A stretch of DNA of 64,000 nt from Fundicoccus ignavus (GTDB lineage Bacteria > Bacillota > Bacilli > Lactobacillales > Aerococcaceae). Made by a program: the position numbers and the translations under genes. Shown here in pieces: positions 35,704 to 43,275 of this stretch. Below the pieces are notes generated by a model. That model did no database searches and was not told where the DNA came from. It saw only the letters and a program-made list of their open reading frames with translations. Location of the stretch: assembly GCF_009659375.1 (NCBI RefSeq), contig NZ_WJQT01000003.1, forward strand, positions 62,001-126,000, in the 5' to 3' direction. Every line of letters begins with the position of its first letter. Position 1 is the stretch's first letter.

Positions 35704-37716
35704 TTACAACGTTTGTTGTGCTTGTTTTATATCCATAAACGGTTGGATATCGATGACGGTTTCGATCATTCCAGTAAAATCACCTTCAATGTCATAAGTA
35801 GCTTGATAAATGATATAAATATATTCATTATTGCCAGTCGGATACCAAAGTTCTTCGAAATATCTTTTAAGCTCTCTAAATGATTGGATTAATTGACTAA
35901 TCATTGGCCACAAGAAAGGCGGGTGGCACAGCTCTAAATTTCGTTTGATTTGGGCCGGGGTTCTAACAAAAATCATATCTTTATAGGTAACGGCTATATT
36001 GTTGAAATATTGGAAAATATCCTCATGATCCACAAAAGAAATTTCAAATGGCACTAAGTTAAGCACTACTTTTAATTGATCAAGTGAAAGCTGACCATTT
36101 CTTAATTTGAGTGGTATGTCATAATCAAGGAGCTGGTCTTCTTGAATCGTATTGTGGCTATTCTCCCAAGTTAACATAAGTGAACCGTCACTAAAGTTTA
36201 ATTTATGGGATGTTAAGGATGTTTCTGATGTCGTTGGAAATTCGTGTTTGGTTTCGGTTTGTTTTAACGGCTTAACATCTGAAAGATAGAGTGTTTCGTT
36301 CTCATAAGCTTCAATGGGTGTTAGCTCACGTTTCATTCGTGTATTGACGCGGTCGATATAATCTAGGTTTATCAAAAATTCTACGTAACCAACATATTGC
36401 CCGCTTTGAGAATATTGTGGATAAAGGTCAATTTTCACAAGTTTATCACTCATTGTGTGGATGATCGTTTCGTCTTTAGCATTGCCTTTTCTAAATTGTT
36501 CCACCAAAGCCATGACTTGACCTTTTAAAGGTCGTTTATAAAGGGTTTCGACAGAACGACCTAAAGTATTGTATTGTCGAATATTAAAGGTTCGATTTAA
36601 CCACTTTTCGTTAAAGTTGCTGTATATAACAATATCCTGCTCATTCACTACCGTAATTTCCATAGGGGTATAGTCCAGCACTAAATTTATTTGATCACGG
36701 TTTAGAAAGCCGTCACCAATTTTAATTTCGGTGAAACGGTCAAGTCTATTTGGATCGAGTCGAGTAGATGCGGAATCTGGTTCGAACGTTACGGTAATAT
36801 AACCACCGTTGACAGCAATCTTACGCGATTCAAGCGTCGCATCGCTTTGACTGACGACTTGTTGTATTGGAAGTGGCATGTTTGAAGTAGACAAATCCTT
36901 GATAACTTTTTTGTCATCTTCAGCTTCGTTCAACGAATCTGGTACCCACTCTTCAGAAGGGCGAATAATTGCAAAGCCATAAGCATCACTTTCTTGTGCG
37001 ATTTGATACCAGTCTTCAACAGTTAAGGCCTCTAACAGAATATTGATTAAAATGGCTTCTTCTTTAAATATCATTTCGTTAAATTCAAACTCAAATTCTG
37101 CAAAAGCTTCTTTAACTTCTGACATTGGAATGTTAGGGAATTGTTCCATTTTCTTGTAAGCTGCTTTAAATTGATCCCGAATTTCATCGTCCTTTGCCCA
37201 CATAACTTTAGGTGGGGCGTCGTGACCATAATGTTCCATCTTAGGGAAAAAAAGTTTTTCTTTACGTTCATAGTGGACATCAAATTGTCCAAGTAAATCA
37301 AATTGACGTCGTAACCCTCTCAGCATACCGTCCTCTAATTCTTCTTTAGGTAGTTCACCTAATACATTTAAAAGATTGTTAATCCTCATTAAAGCCGCTC
37401 TAAAGGCATTGTTTTCATCTTTAAATACTTGAACAGGGTGGCCTGGTTTATCTGCATCAGGTGTTTCGCCATCTTTCACAGCGTTTTTAAATAAATTTGC
37501 ATGGACGTTACATAGTTTGAGCACATCTTCAAAAGTTATCTCACTATCACCATGCATTAATTGGTGCTCCATCATCGAAATCTCAATGGCACTTACACCC
37601 GTAAAGTGTTCATCAAAATCAGCTTGAACTTCCTCCGGACTAGCACCGTGGTGTAAGCGTAAAAGAATGTTTTCAAGAATATCAATACGTTCTTGTGGTT
37701 GTTGGTTATTAGACAT
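35704..37716 (-). CDS. DUF438-hemerythrin-double PAS protein
   Basis: A 670-residue cytoplasmic protein. Residues about 10-85 form DUF438 (LRLHHGASPEEVQADFDEHF), about 95-240 a hemerythrin-like helical domain with candidate iron ligands (HPVQVFKDEN, VHYERKEKLFFP, FKEEAILINIL), then two PAS_10-type domains at about 320-450 and 530-655. Each PAS starts alike (LNRDQINLVLDYTPMEITVV and LSLDQLKVVLNLVPFEISFV). Only the second keeps the family's usual CHPP segment. Most DUF438 proteins are 400-480 residues with one PAS, so the additional PAS is unusual. Likely a redox, oxygen or NO sensor, or an electron-transfer partner; no output domain is visible. Confidence 0.85.
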   Translation of the reverse strand: MSNNQQPQERIDILENILLRLHHGASPEEVQADFDEHFTGVSAIEISMMEHQLMHGDSEITFEDVLKLCNVHANLFKNAVKDGETPDADKPGHPVQVFKDENNAFRAALMRINNLLNVLGELPKEELEDGMLRGLRRQFDLLGQFDVHYERKEKLFFPKMEHYGHDAPPKVMWAKDDEIRDQFKAAYKKMEQFPNIPMSEVKEAFAEFEFEFNEMIFKEEAILINILLEALTVEDWYQIAQESDAYGFAIIRPSEEWVPDSLNEAEDDKKVIKDLSTSNMPLPIQQVVSQSDATLESRKIAVNGGYITVTFEPDSASTRLDPNRLDRFTEIKIGDGFLNRDQINLVLDYTPMEITVVNEQDIVIYSNFNEKWLNRTFNIRQYNTLGRSVETLYKRPLKGQVMALVEQFRKGNAKDETIIHTMSDKLVKIDLYPQYSQSGQYVGYVEFLINLDYIDRVNTRMKRELTPIEAYENETLYLSDVKPLKQTETKHEFPTTSETSLTSHKLNFSDGSLMLTWENSHNTIQEDQLLDYDIPLKLRNGQLSLDQLKVVLNLVPFEISFVDHEDIFQYFNNIAVTYKDMIFVRTPAQIKRNLELCHPPFLWPMISQLIQSFRELKRYFEELWYPTGNNEYIYIIYQATYDIEGDFTGMIETVIDIQPFMDIKQAQQTL

Positions 37717-37947
37717 AATAGTCTCCTTTCACGAACGAAATAGTTATATTAGTTGAGGCATAAAATCATAAAGCTTTAGTATTACAATCTTAACGTCTCC
37801 AAAAGCAAAGAACGATGTAAGCGTAATTCTATTTGTTATTATAGCATGTTTTAAGCATTTTTCTTAAATATGAATCATTCTACTTGCAGATAATTTTTTT
37901 GTGTGTTAGATTATAAATAGGTTAAAAATTCATTAGAAAGAGGTGCA

Positions 37948-38010
37948 ATGATGCATACTTCTCACACTTCAATCATTATTATTATTAGAACCAGGACTTC
38001 CTTTATATAG
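37948..38010 (+). CDS. Ile-rich leader peptide
   Basis: A 20-codon frame, ATG 37948 to TAG 38010, behind the ribosome site AAAGAGGTG. The peptide has two initial Met, His/Thr/Ser, then five consecutive isoleucines at residues 9-13 (37972-37986; one ATC, four ATT), then Arg/Thr/Ser and a last Ile. Such codon runs are the sensing element of amino-acid attenuators. The frame is too short for ordinary gene callers. The stop codon lies inside hairpin 1, as expected for ribosome-position control. It precedes a BASS-family transporter by about 130 bases. Confidence 0.75.
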   Translation: MMHTSHTSIIIIIRTRTSFI

Positions 38011-38064
38011 TTGATACTATATGTGGTAGTCCTATTCGTGATTGATGAATGGGAATTACCTCGA

Positions 38065-38104
38065 GAGGCCTTCCCGTTTATTAAGTGGGAGGGCCTCTTT
38101 TTTT
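38065..38104 (+). terminator. Attenuator terminator
   Basis: Stem GAGGCCTTCCC / GGGAGGGCCTC (11 bp, one wobble), loop about 11 bases, then TTTTTTT. It lies upstream of the transporter gene, not after a full-length gene. Confidence 0.9.
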
Positions 38105-38138
38105 GAGTATTTAATAAAAATAAGGGAGAGTGAAAGAA

Positions 38139-39128
38139 ATGAAATTTGTTATGAAGGCCAATCAGTTATTTAAGGATTATCTATCGTGGATTGTTTTACT
38201 ATCAGCAGCTGCAGCCCTAATGTTTCCGAATGCTTTTAGTTGGTTAGCTGTTTGGATCACACTAATGTTGCAATTTATCATGTTTACCATGGGCGCTACT
38301 ATGAAAGCATCTGACTTCGGCGAAGTATTCCGTCAACCTGTACGCGTGCTAGTGGTGGTAGCGACTCAATATTTATTCATGCCATTATCTGCTTATGTAT
38401 TAGCCAATGTTTTCCAATTACCAGCCGAAATTGCGTTAGGACTTATTCTTGTAGGGGCGGTACCGGGAGGTACTTCATCGAATGTCATTACTTATTTAGC
38501 TAAAGGCGATGTGCCTTTATCGATTACAGCAACCTCTATTTCAACCTTACTTTCGCCACTATTAACACCATTAGTCCTTTCGTTCTATGGTGGAGCCTTT
38601 ATTGAAATTGAATTCTGGCCGATGTTTTTATCTATTGTACAAGTTGTACTAGTACCCATTGTGTTAGGACTAATCGTCAATCGATTATTTGGAAAATATA
38701 CTGAAAAAACCGAAGTTTTCTTACCTACTTTATCATCCATTGCAGTGTTAATGGTCTTAGCAGGGACTGTGGCGGTTAACCGTGATAACTTGATTTCAAC
38801 CGGGTGGGTAATTTTCTTAGTAGTCTTCTTACATAATTTATCAGGATACGGTGCGGGTTATGCAGTCAGTATGTTACTGGGGTATTCAAAAGAATCGACT
38901 CGTGCCATTGCAATAGAAGCAGGAACTCAAAACACTGGTTTAGCAGCGAGTTTAGGTTTGGCACATTTTACCCCTTTAGCTGCATTAGCCGGAGCAACTG
39001 GAGCGATGGTGCATACATTATTTGGTAGTATGTACGCAAACTTGTGCAGTAAATACGATGAGAAAGTTGCCAAACGCAAAGAACAAACTCAACAAAATAC
39101 GTCAACCGTTCAACAAGCAAACTATTAA
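38139..39128 (+). CDS. BASS-family (bile acid:sodium symporter-like) transporter
   Basis: A 329-residue membrane protein with about nine or ten helices. The segments LMLQFIMFTMGATMKASDF, VGAVPGGTSSNVITYLAKGD and ALTIEAGTQNTGLA-like IAIEAGTQNTGLAASL are BASS-family landmarks including Na+-site residues. Characterised bacterial members carry bile acids, pantothenate or ketopantoate; plant members carry 2-oxo acids. A GTG at 38130 is in frame but overlaps the ribosome site AAGGGAGAG; ATG 38139 is preferred. It is followed by an Fe-ADH-family dehydrogenase after 17 bases. Control by an Ile-codon attenuator suggests a substrate tied to branched-chain amino acids, perhaps a 2-oxo or 2-hydroxy acid. 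Confidence 0.88.
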   Translation: MKFVMKANQLFKDYLSWIVLLSAAAALMFPNAFSWLAVWITLMLQFIMFTMGATMKASDFGEVFRQPVRVLVVVATQYLFMPLSAYVLANVFQLPAEIALGLILVGAVPGGTSSNVITYLAKGDVPLSITATSISTLLSPLLTPLVLSFYGGAFIEIEFWPMFLSIVQVVLVPIVLGLIVNRLFGKYTEKTEVFLPTLSSIAVLMVLAGTVAVNRDNLISTGWVIFLVVFLHNLSGYGAGYAVSMLLGYSKESTRAIAIEAGTQNTGLAASLGLAHFTPLAALAGATGAMVHTLFGSMYANLCSKYDEKVAKRKEQTQQNTSTVQQANY

Positions 39129-39145
39129 AAGAAAGAGGTTTTAAT

Positions 39146-40213
39146 ATGAGATTAAGTCAAGTCGTTCGCCCAGGGGCAGGACAATTCATTTGTGAGCAGG
39201 GAGCATTGTCATTATTAGATGAAAAATTAGCAGTCTTCAAACAACCGGTAATGATAACTGGGGAGAAATCCTATGTAGCTTTTAAAAAGCACTATAAAGG
39301 GCAATTAGATTTGCCAGTATATCCTTATAATCGTACTGCATCTAATGAAGATATGGCGCGATTAGCCAATGAATTACCTGAAGGAACGGATTGTATTGTG
39401 GGGGTAGGAGGAGGGATGGTGTTGGATACCGCCAAAGGTACAGCTGATCTCTTAAAGATTGATGTTGTAACAGTTCCAACAGTTTTAGGAACCTGTGCTG
39501 GTTTCACACCATTATCTGCAGTCTATCATCCGGATCACACTTTTAAAGCAGTCGATTATTATGAGCGAGCGGTTTACTTATGTTTAATGGATTTAGACTT
39601 ATTAATTGAAGCACCAGAGGCCTATTTAATGGGAGGAATCGGAGATACATTAGCGAAGTGGTATGAAGCACAAGGAATTGTTGAACATGTTTCTGGGGAT
39701 TTACCTACAATGGCAGAAGTAGGCTTGAGTACGGCCAAAGTTACACAAGAAGTGTTATTAAGAGATACAGCTGATGCGATTGCTAGCTTAGAAAAAGGCG
39801 AAGTAACACCAGCTTTTAAACGAGTAGCTGAATCAATCGTTGCTGTTGCAGGTACGGTGGGAGGTTTTGCCGGTGAGTATGGTCGAATGGCAGGTGCCCA
39901 TGCTGTTCATAATGGAATGTCATTAGTATCCGAAACGCATGATTTTGAACATGGTGTAAAAGTAGCTTATGGTGTATTAGTTCAGTTAGTGGCTGCGAAT
40001 AAGATGGATGATGTGGCGAAATTACTACCATTTTACCGTGACAATGGTTTTCCATATAAACTATCCGCGTTTAATGTGACAAGCGGTTTAGAAGATAAAA
40101 TGCGCCAAGTAGCGGAGTTTGCTGCCTCGGATAAAGAAACGTTTAATCTAGCTGTTCCTGGTGTAACAACCGAGCAAGTTTTTCAGGCGATGCAATATTT
40201 GGAACAAGTTTAA
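39146..40213 (+). CDS. Iron-containing alcohol dehydrogenase family (GldA/HcxA-like)
   Basis: A 355-residue group III-type metal-dependent dehydrogenase. The nucleotide loop GVGGGMVLDTAKGTADLL (about 92-109), the TVPTVLGTCAGFTPLSAVY block, and metal ligands in GIGDTLAKW (Asp), AHAVHNG and FEHGVKVAYG (His) are present. Relatives include glycerol dehydrogenase and E. coli HcxA (YbdH), which reduces 2-oxo acids such as 2-oxobutyrate. Coupling with the BASS transporter under an Ile-codon attenuator makes a 2-oxo/2-hydroxy acid substrate attractive. A related paralog lies at 44293-45405. ATG 39146 follows AAAGAGGT. Confidence 0.85.
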   Translation: MRLSQVVRPGAGQFICEQGALSLLDEKLAVFKQPVMITGEKSYVAFKKHYKGQLDLPVYPYNRTASNEDMARLANELPEGTDCIVGVGGGMVLDTAKGTADLLKIDVVTVPTVLGTCAGFTPLSAVYHPDHTFKAVDYYERAVYLCLMDLDLLIEAPEAYLMGGIGDTLAKWYEAQGIVEHVSGDLPTMAEVGLSTAKVTQEVLLRDTADAIASLEKGEVTPAFKRVAESIVAVAGTVGGFAGEYGRMAGAHAVHNGMSLVSETHDFEHGVKVAYGVLVQLVAANKMDDVAKLLPFYRDNGFPYKLSAFNVTSGLEDKMRQVAEFAASDKETFNLAVPGVTTEQVFQAMQYLEQV

Positions 40214-40290
40214 TTTGTGAAAATAGGTTAAGTATTGAGAATTATTTTGTTGAAGTTTTTGAAGAGAATAATTAAGCGTTTATTTTTTTG

Positions 40291-40612
40291 TAATATAAGG
40301 TTTTATAAGTTTTATGTTGATTTATAAGGCTTTGTACTGCGTTCAGCTTATTGTTATCCAAGGCGGTGGTCGCTTTCAAAGCCTCACTGACGTTCGTGCT
40401 TTTCCAGCTCAATCGGCTAGGCTCTAACTAATTCGCTACGCTCAAAGTCAGAGCAAGCGATTCTGTTAGTAACGTTGGATTGCCCTTTGTACCGCTATGG
40501 AAAACAATTCGCTGATCTACGTTAAATATTCCAACAAAAGTAAAGCGATATAATCAAGTTATACTGCTAAACAGAATTTAAAGATCTCGGTTTCGTCCGA
40601 GTTTTCTGATAG
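40291..40612 (+). repeat. Dispersed intergenic repeat, copy C (full length)
   Basis: Full copy starting at a T7 run (40281-40289) after a weak hairpin downstream of the Fe-ADH gene. The 5' arm CAGCTTATTGTTATCCAAGGCGG faces the 3' arm CCGCTATGGAAAACAATTCGCTG (the two named parts lie at 40344-40366 and about 40492-40514). An internal pair GCTCT / AGAGC flanks the CTAATTCGCTACGCTCAAAG loop. It ends in CTCGG-tttcgt-CCGAG-TTTTC (40586-40606). From AAGCGATTCTG onward it differs from copy B at only a few positions over more than 120 bases. It lies between two plus-strand genes, 64 bases before tpx. Confidence 0.88.
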
Positions 40613-40675
40613 CTTGTAATGTTTTGTCGAAATTTTCTCAAGAATGAGCTATTATTAATAGTGGAGGTGCTTAAC

Positions 40676-41161
40676 TTGCAAATTAAACGTGATCAGCAAA
40701 TTATTAACATTGTCGGTCCTACGATTGAAGTAGGCGATTTATTACCAAATGCTCAACTAATTGATCGAAATCATCAAAAGGTTGAATTAAAAGATTATTT
40801 AAAAGGAACGACGGTTGTAAGTATTGTACCAGATATCAATACGAAAACTTGTGATATTCAAACAAGTCGTTTCGCGAGTATTGCTCTGGAACAAAACTAT
40901 ACATTCGTAACAATCAGTACAAATTCTCCAGAAGATATCATGAACTGGTGTCAGGCAGCGAATGTCGATATGATTTATTTATCAGATGTTGAGCGTCATT
41001 TTAGTCAAGCAGCAGGCTTATTAATGGCTGAGTATGACAAATTAGCACGTACAGTTTTAGTTATTGATGGACAAGGTGTCATCAAATATATGGAAGTTGT
41101 GCCAGATATGCGCGATGAACCGAACTATACAGCAGCTTTAGAAGCAGCAGCTAAATTATAA
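40676..41161 (+). CDS. tpx: Thiol peroxidase (Tpx, atypical 2-Cys peroxiredoxin)
   Basis: A 161-residue thioredoxin-fold peroxidase that reduces hydrogen peroxide and alkyl hydroperoxides. The peroxidatic Cys59 is in NTKTCDIQTSRF, matching the Tpx PSxDTxxCxxQT pattern, and the resolving Cys is Cys92 (MNWCQAAN). The C-terminal ARTVLVIDGQGVIKYMEVVPD is typical. The frame is open from an ATG at 40619, but the TTG at 40676 has GGAGG 8 bases upstream and gives the family-length protein. Its promoter must lie in or directly after repeat copy C. Confidence 0.9.
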   Translation: MQIKRDQQIINIVGPTIEVGDLLPNAQLIDRNHQKVELKDYLKGTTVVSIVPDINTKTCDIQTSRFASIALEQNYTFVTISTNSPEDIMNWCQAANVDMIYLSDVERHFSQAAGLLMAEYDKLARTVLVIDGQGVIKYMEVVPDMRDEPNYTAALEAAAKL

Positions 41162-41168
41162 ACAATAA

Positions 41169-41215
41169 AAAATAGCCTTGGTCTCTACTAATGAGCACCA
41201 AGGCTATTTTTATTG
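41169..41215. terminator. Bidirectional terminator after tpx
   Basis: Stem AATAGCCTTGGT / ACCAAGGCTATT with a 14-base loop, flanked by A6 on the left and TTTTATTG on the right, so it can serve tpx (plus) and transcripts from the convergent regulator (minus). Confidence 0.88.
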
Positions 41216-41218
41216 TAT

Positions 41219-41345
41219 GGTAGGGCATTATAAGTTTTATGTTGATTTACCACGTTTTGTACTTAGTTAAGCTAATTGTTTTCCAAGTCGGTGGCCGTTT
41301 GTAAAGCCTGCCGATTTGGGTACATTTTCTGCTCAATGAGCTTTT
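41219..41345 (+). repeat. Dispersed intergenic repeat, copy D (truncated, diverged)
   Basis: Shares the 5' leader ATTATAAGTTTTATGTTGATTT with copies C and E, then a diverged version of the core (TTGTACTTAGTTAAGCTAATTG, TTTTCCAAGTCGGTGG, TAAAGCCTG, CTGCTCAATGAGC). It ends near a T7 run, 8 bases before the stop of the convergent RpiR gene, so the 3' half is lost. Again immediately 3' of a terminator. Confidence 0.75.
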
Positions 41346-41352
41346 TTTGAGT

Positions 41353-42225
41353 TTAATCTCCATCATATTTTGTAACGGAGAGCGCTCGTCGAATATCTAA
41401 TAAAGCTTTACGGTTCTGGTCTTCACCAACATACATCATCGAAGTGTAAATAATATCAATGATTGTTAGATAAACTAAGCGTGAAGTTAACGTTTCAGAA
41501 CGAAATTCTGATTCTTTTGACAGAACGACAAATGCCACATTTGCTAGTTTAACTAAAGCTGAACTTGGATCTCCAGTAAGAATAATCATTTTGACTTTGT
41601 TCTGATGAAGTATCTTAGCTACTTCAATAGTTTCTTTCGTATTACCTGAATGAGAGAAGAGTATCGCACAATCGTTTGGTCCTAACTTTGTTGCATAAGT
41701 TAATTGAATATGATAATCCTGTGCATATTGACAGTGAAAATCAGTTCTTAAAAATTTATGATAACTATCGTAAGCTACAATTGATGATGCGCCTTGTCCG
41801 AAGAAATTAATCGTGTCAGAACTAGTAAGTAACGCGATGGCTTCTTCTAACAGTGCTTCATCTAATGTCGCGATTAAATTTTCAAGTAATTCAATGTTGG
41901 TATTAACAACCTTTTGGGCCACAACGTAAGGTGTGTCATCTTTACTTATATCGGAGAAGACAACTAGCTCATTACTTCTTTCCTCAAATGTTCTAAAATT
42001 TGATGCAACGGAAATTTTAAAGTTTTGGAAGCCAGAGAAGCCAATTTTTTTAACAAACTTAAAAATAGTTGCTTCAGATAAGCCTGTTTCTTCAGATAGA
42101 TTCGCTAGCGTTTTATTGACTACTTCACTACCCAGTTCAATCATATGATCGGCAATTAATGTTTCGGTACTATTTAATGATTTCCTATAAGGGAGAATCA
42201 ATGTTTCTAAATAATTATATGTCAT
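41353..42225 (-). CDS. RpiR-family transcriptional regulator
   Basis: A 290-residue regulator. Residues 1-80 form the HTH_6 domain (ETLIADHMIELGSEVVNKTLANLSEETGLSEATIFKFVKKIGFSGFQNFK, recognition helix around SEATIFKF); residues about 125-250 form a SIS sugar-phosphate-binding domain with FFGQGASSIVAYDSY and FSHSGNTKETIEVAK. RpiR proteins bind phosphosugar effectors. It is divergently transcribed from the 6-phosphogluconate dehydrogenase-PTS operon and very probably controls it; the effector is likely an intermediate of that pathway. ATG 42225 with an AGGAGG-like site. Confidence 0.92.
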   Translation of the reverse strand: MTYNYLETLILPYRKSLNSTETLIADHMIELGSEVVNKTLANLSEETGLSEATIFKFVKKIGFSGFQNFKISVASNFRTFEERSNELVVFSDISKDDTPYVVAQKVVNTNIELLENLIATLDEALLEEAIALLTSSDTINFFGQGASSIVAYDSYHKFLRTDFHCQYAQDYHIQLTYATKLGPNDCAILFSHSGNTKETIEVAKILHQNKVKMIILTGDPSSALVKLANVAFVVLSKESEFRSETLTSRLVYLTIIDIIYTSMMYVGEDQNRKALLDIRRALSVTKYDGD

Positions 42226-42300
42226 TTAATCCCTCCTGTTTTTAATAGCTTAAATAAGTTGTATTTCCTTATTATTATTATAAAAAATATTTTTTACTTT

Positions 42301-42314
42301 TGCAAGCCTTTACA
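42301..42314 (+). promoter_or_regulatory. cre-like site over the -35 of the sugar-acid operon
   Basis: TGCAAGCCTTTACA fits the CcpA consensus TGnAAnCGnnnnCA except for C in place of G at position 8. It overlaps the -35 box, so CcpA binding would repress. Candidate only. Confidence 0.4.
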
Positions 42315-42337
42315 AATAAAAAATTTTTTTGTACAAT
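42309..42337 (+). promoter_or_regulatory. Promoter of the gnd-PTS operon
   Basis: TTTACA, a 17-bp spacer rich in A then T, and TACAAT; start about 25 bases before the GTG of the first gene. RpiR's operator probably lies in the flanking AT-rich inverted-repeat tracts (42280-42330). Confidence 0.7.
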
Positions 42338-42368
42338 GAATATGAAATAAAAAAAGGAGGTCGTTTAA

Positions 42369-43271
42369 GTGAAAGTTGGAGTAATCGGATTAGGAAAGAT
42401 GGGCCTAAATATTGCACTGAATTTGCTTGATCATAAAGTAGACGTTGTAGGGTTTGATGTGTTTGAGGGAGCGCGTCAATCAGCAAGCAACCAAGAGGTT
42501 CCTGTAGTGGAGTCAATTGAATCACTGTTAAGTAGTCTAGATGACAAAAAAGTAGTGTTGTTAAGTGTACCTTCAGGCGACATTACAAATGATTTAGTGG
42601 CAACTTTAGTAGATGCTTTAGATGCGGATGATATTATCGTTGACGCAGGTAACTCAAATTACAAGCATAGTTTAGCTAACTATAGTCTGGCTAAAGCTAA
42701 AGGGATTGGTTTCTTAGATTGTGGAACATCAGGTGGTATGGAAGGTGCTCGTGAAGGCGCTTGTCTTATGATTGGTGGCGATGAAGCTGTCTTTAAAGAA
42801 GTTGAATATCTATTCGATCATCTATCTACTGATAACGGCTACCTATATTCAGGAAAAGCTGGTAGTGGACATTACTTAAAAATGATTCATAACGGTATTG
42901 AATACGGAATGATGCAAGCAATTGGCGAAGGATTCGATATTTTACATGCTAGTCAATACGATTATGATTACGAACAAGTGGCTAGAGTTTGGAACCACGG
43001 TTCAGTTATTCGTTCTTGGTTAATGGAATTGGTTGAGAAAAGTTTCTCAGAAGATCCACAATTGGACGAAATCAGAGGTATTGTGGACGCAAGTGGTGAA
43101 GGTAAATGGACTGTACTCGAAGCACTAGAATTAAATGTTCCAGCACCAGTTATTACAGAATCACTCTATGCAAGAAGTGCTTCTAAAATTGATGATAGTT
43201 TCTCAGCAAAAGTTGTCGCAACGATGCGTAATCAATTCGGTGGACATGCCGTAGTTGGTAAAGGAGAGTAA
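42369..43271 (+). CDS. 6-phosphogluconate dehydrogenase, decarboxylating (GntZ/YqeC type)
   Basis: A 300-residue enzyme converting 6-phosphogluconate to ribulose-5-phosphate and CO2. The dinucleotide loop GLGKMGLNIALNL (7-19), GNSNYKHS, FLDCGTSGGMEGAREGACLM and the catalytic Lys/Asn of GHYLKMIHNGIEYGMMQAIGEG are conserved. The 300-residue form is the short, usually NAD-linked GntZ type rather than the 470-residue Gnd. The GTG start has AAGGAGG at the right distance. It heads a nine-gene operon; gluconate-type substrates phosphorylated by the PTS below would enter here. Confidence 0.92.
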   Translation: MKVGVIGLGKMGLNIALNLLDHKVDVVGFDVFEGARQSASNQEVPVVESIESLLSSLDDKKVVLLSVPSGDITNDLVATLVDALDADDIIVDAGNSNYKHSLANYSLAKAKGIGFLDCGTSGGMEGAREGACLMIGGDEAVFKEVEYLFDHLSTDNGYLYSGKAGSGHYLKMIHNGIEYGMMQAIGEGFDILHASQYDYDYEQVARVWNHGSVIRSWLMELVEKSFSEDPQLDEIRGIVDASGEGKWTVLEALELNVPAPVITESLYARSASKIDDSFSAKVVATMRNQFGGHAVVGKGE

Positions 43272-43275
43272 TAGT

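Larger units (their letters stand above)
37936..38104 (+). promoter_or_regulatory. Leader-peptide attenuator upstream of the BASS transporter
   Basis: The leader holds a short translated frame and three pairings. Hairpin 1 pairs AGGACT (37993-37998) with AGTCCT (38027-38032) and TATAGT with ACTATA around the leader stop codon. Hairpin 2 is GGGAA-tta-CCTC-ga-GAGG-cc-TTCCC (38051-38075). Hairpin 3, the terminator, is GAGGCCTTCCC (38065-38075) with GGGAGGGCCTC plus seven T. Hairpins 2 and 3 share GAGGCCTTCCC and cannot coexist. Segment GGTAGTCC could also pair with GGGAATTACC. This is the architecture of translation-coupled attenuation; the signal would be isoleucyl-tRNA supply. Confidence 0.75.

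Noticed and set aside
37717-38138. T-box riboswitch in front of the BASS transporter
   Set aside because: No T-box sequence (TGGNACCGCG-like) is present; the translated Ile-rich leader with overlapping hairpins explains the region better.
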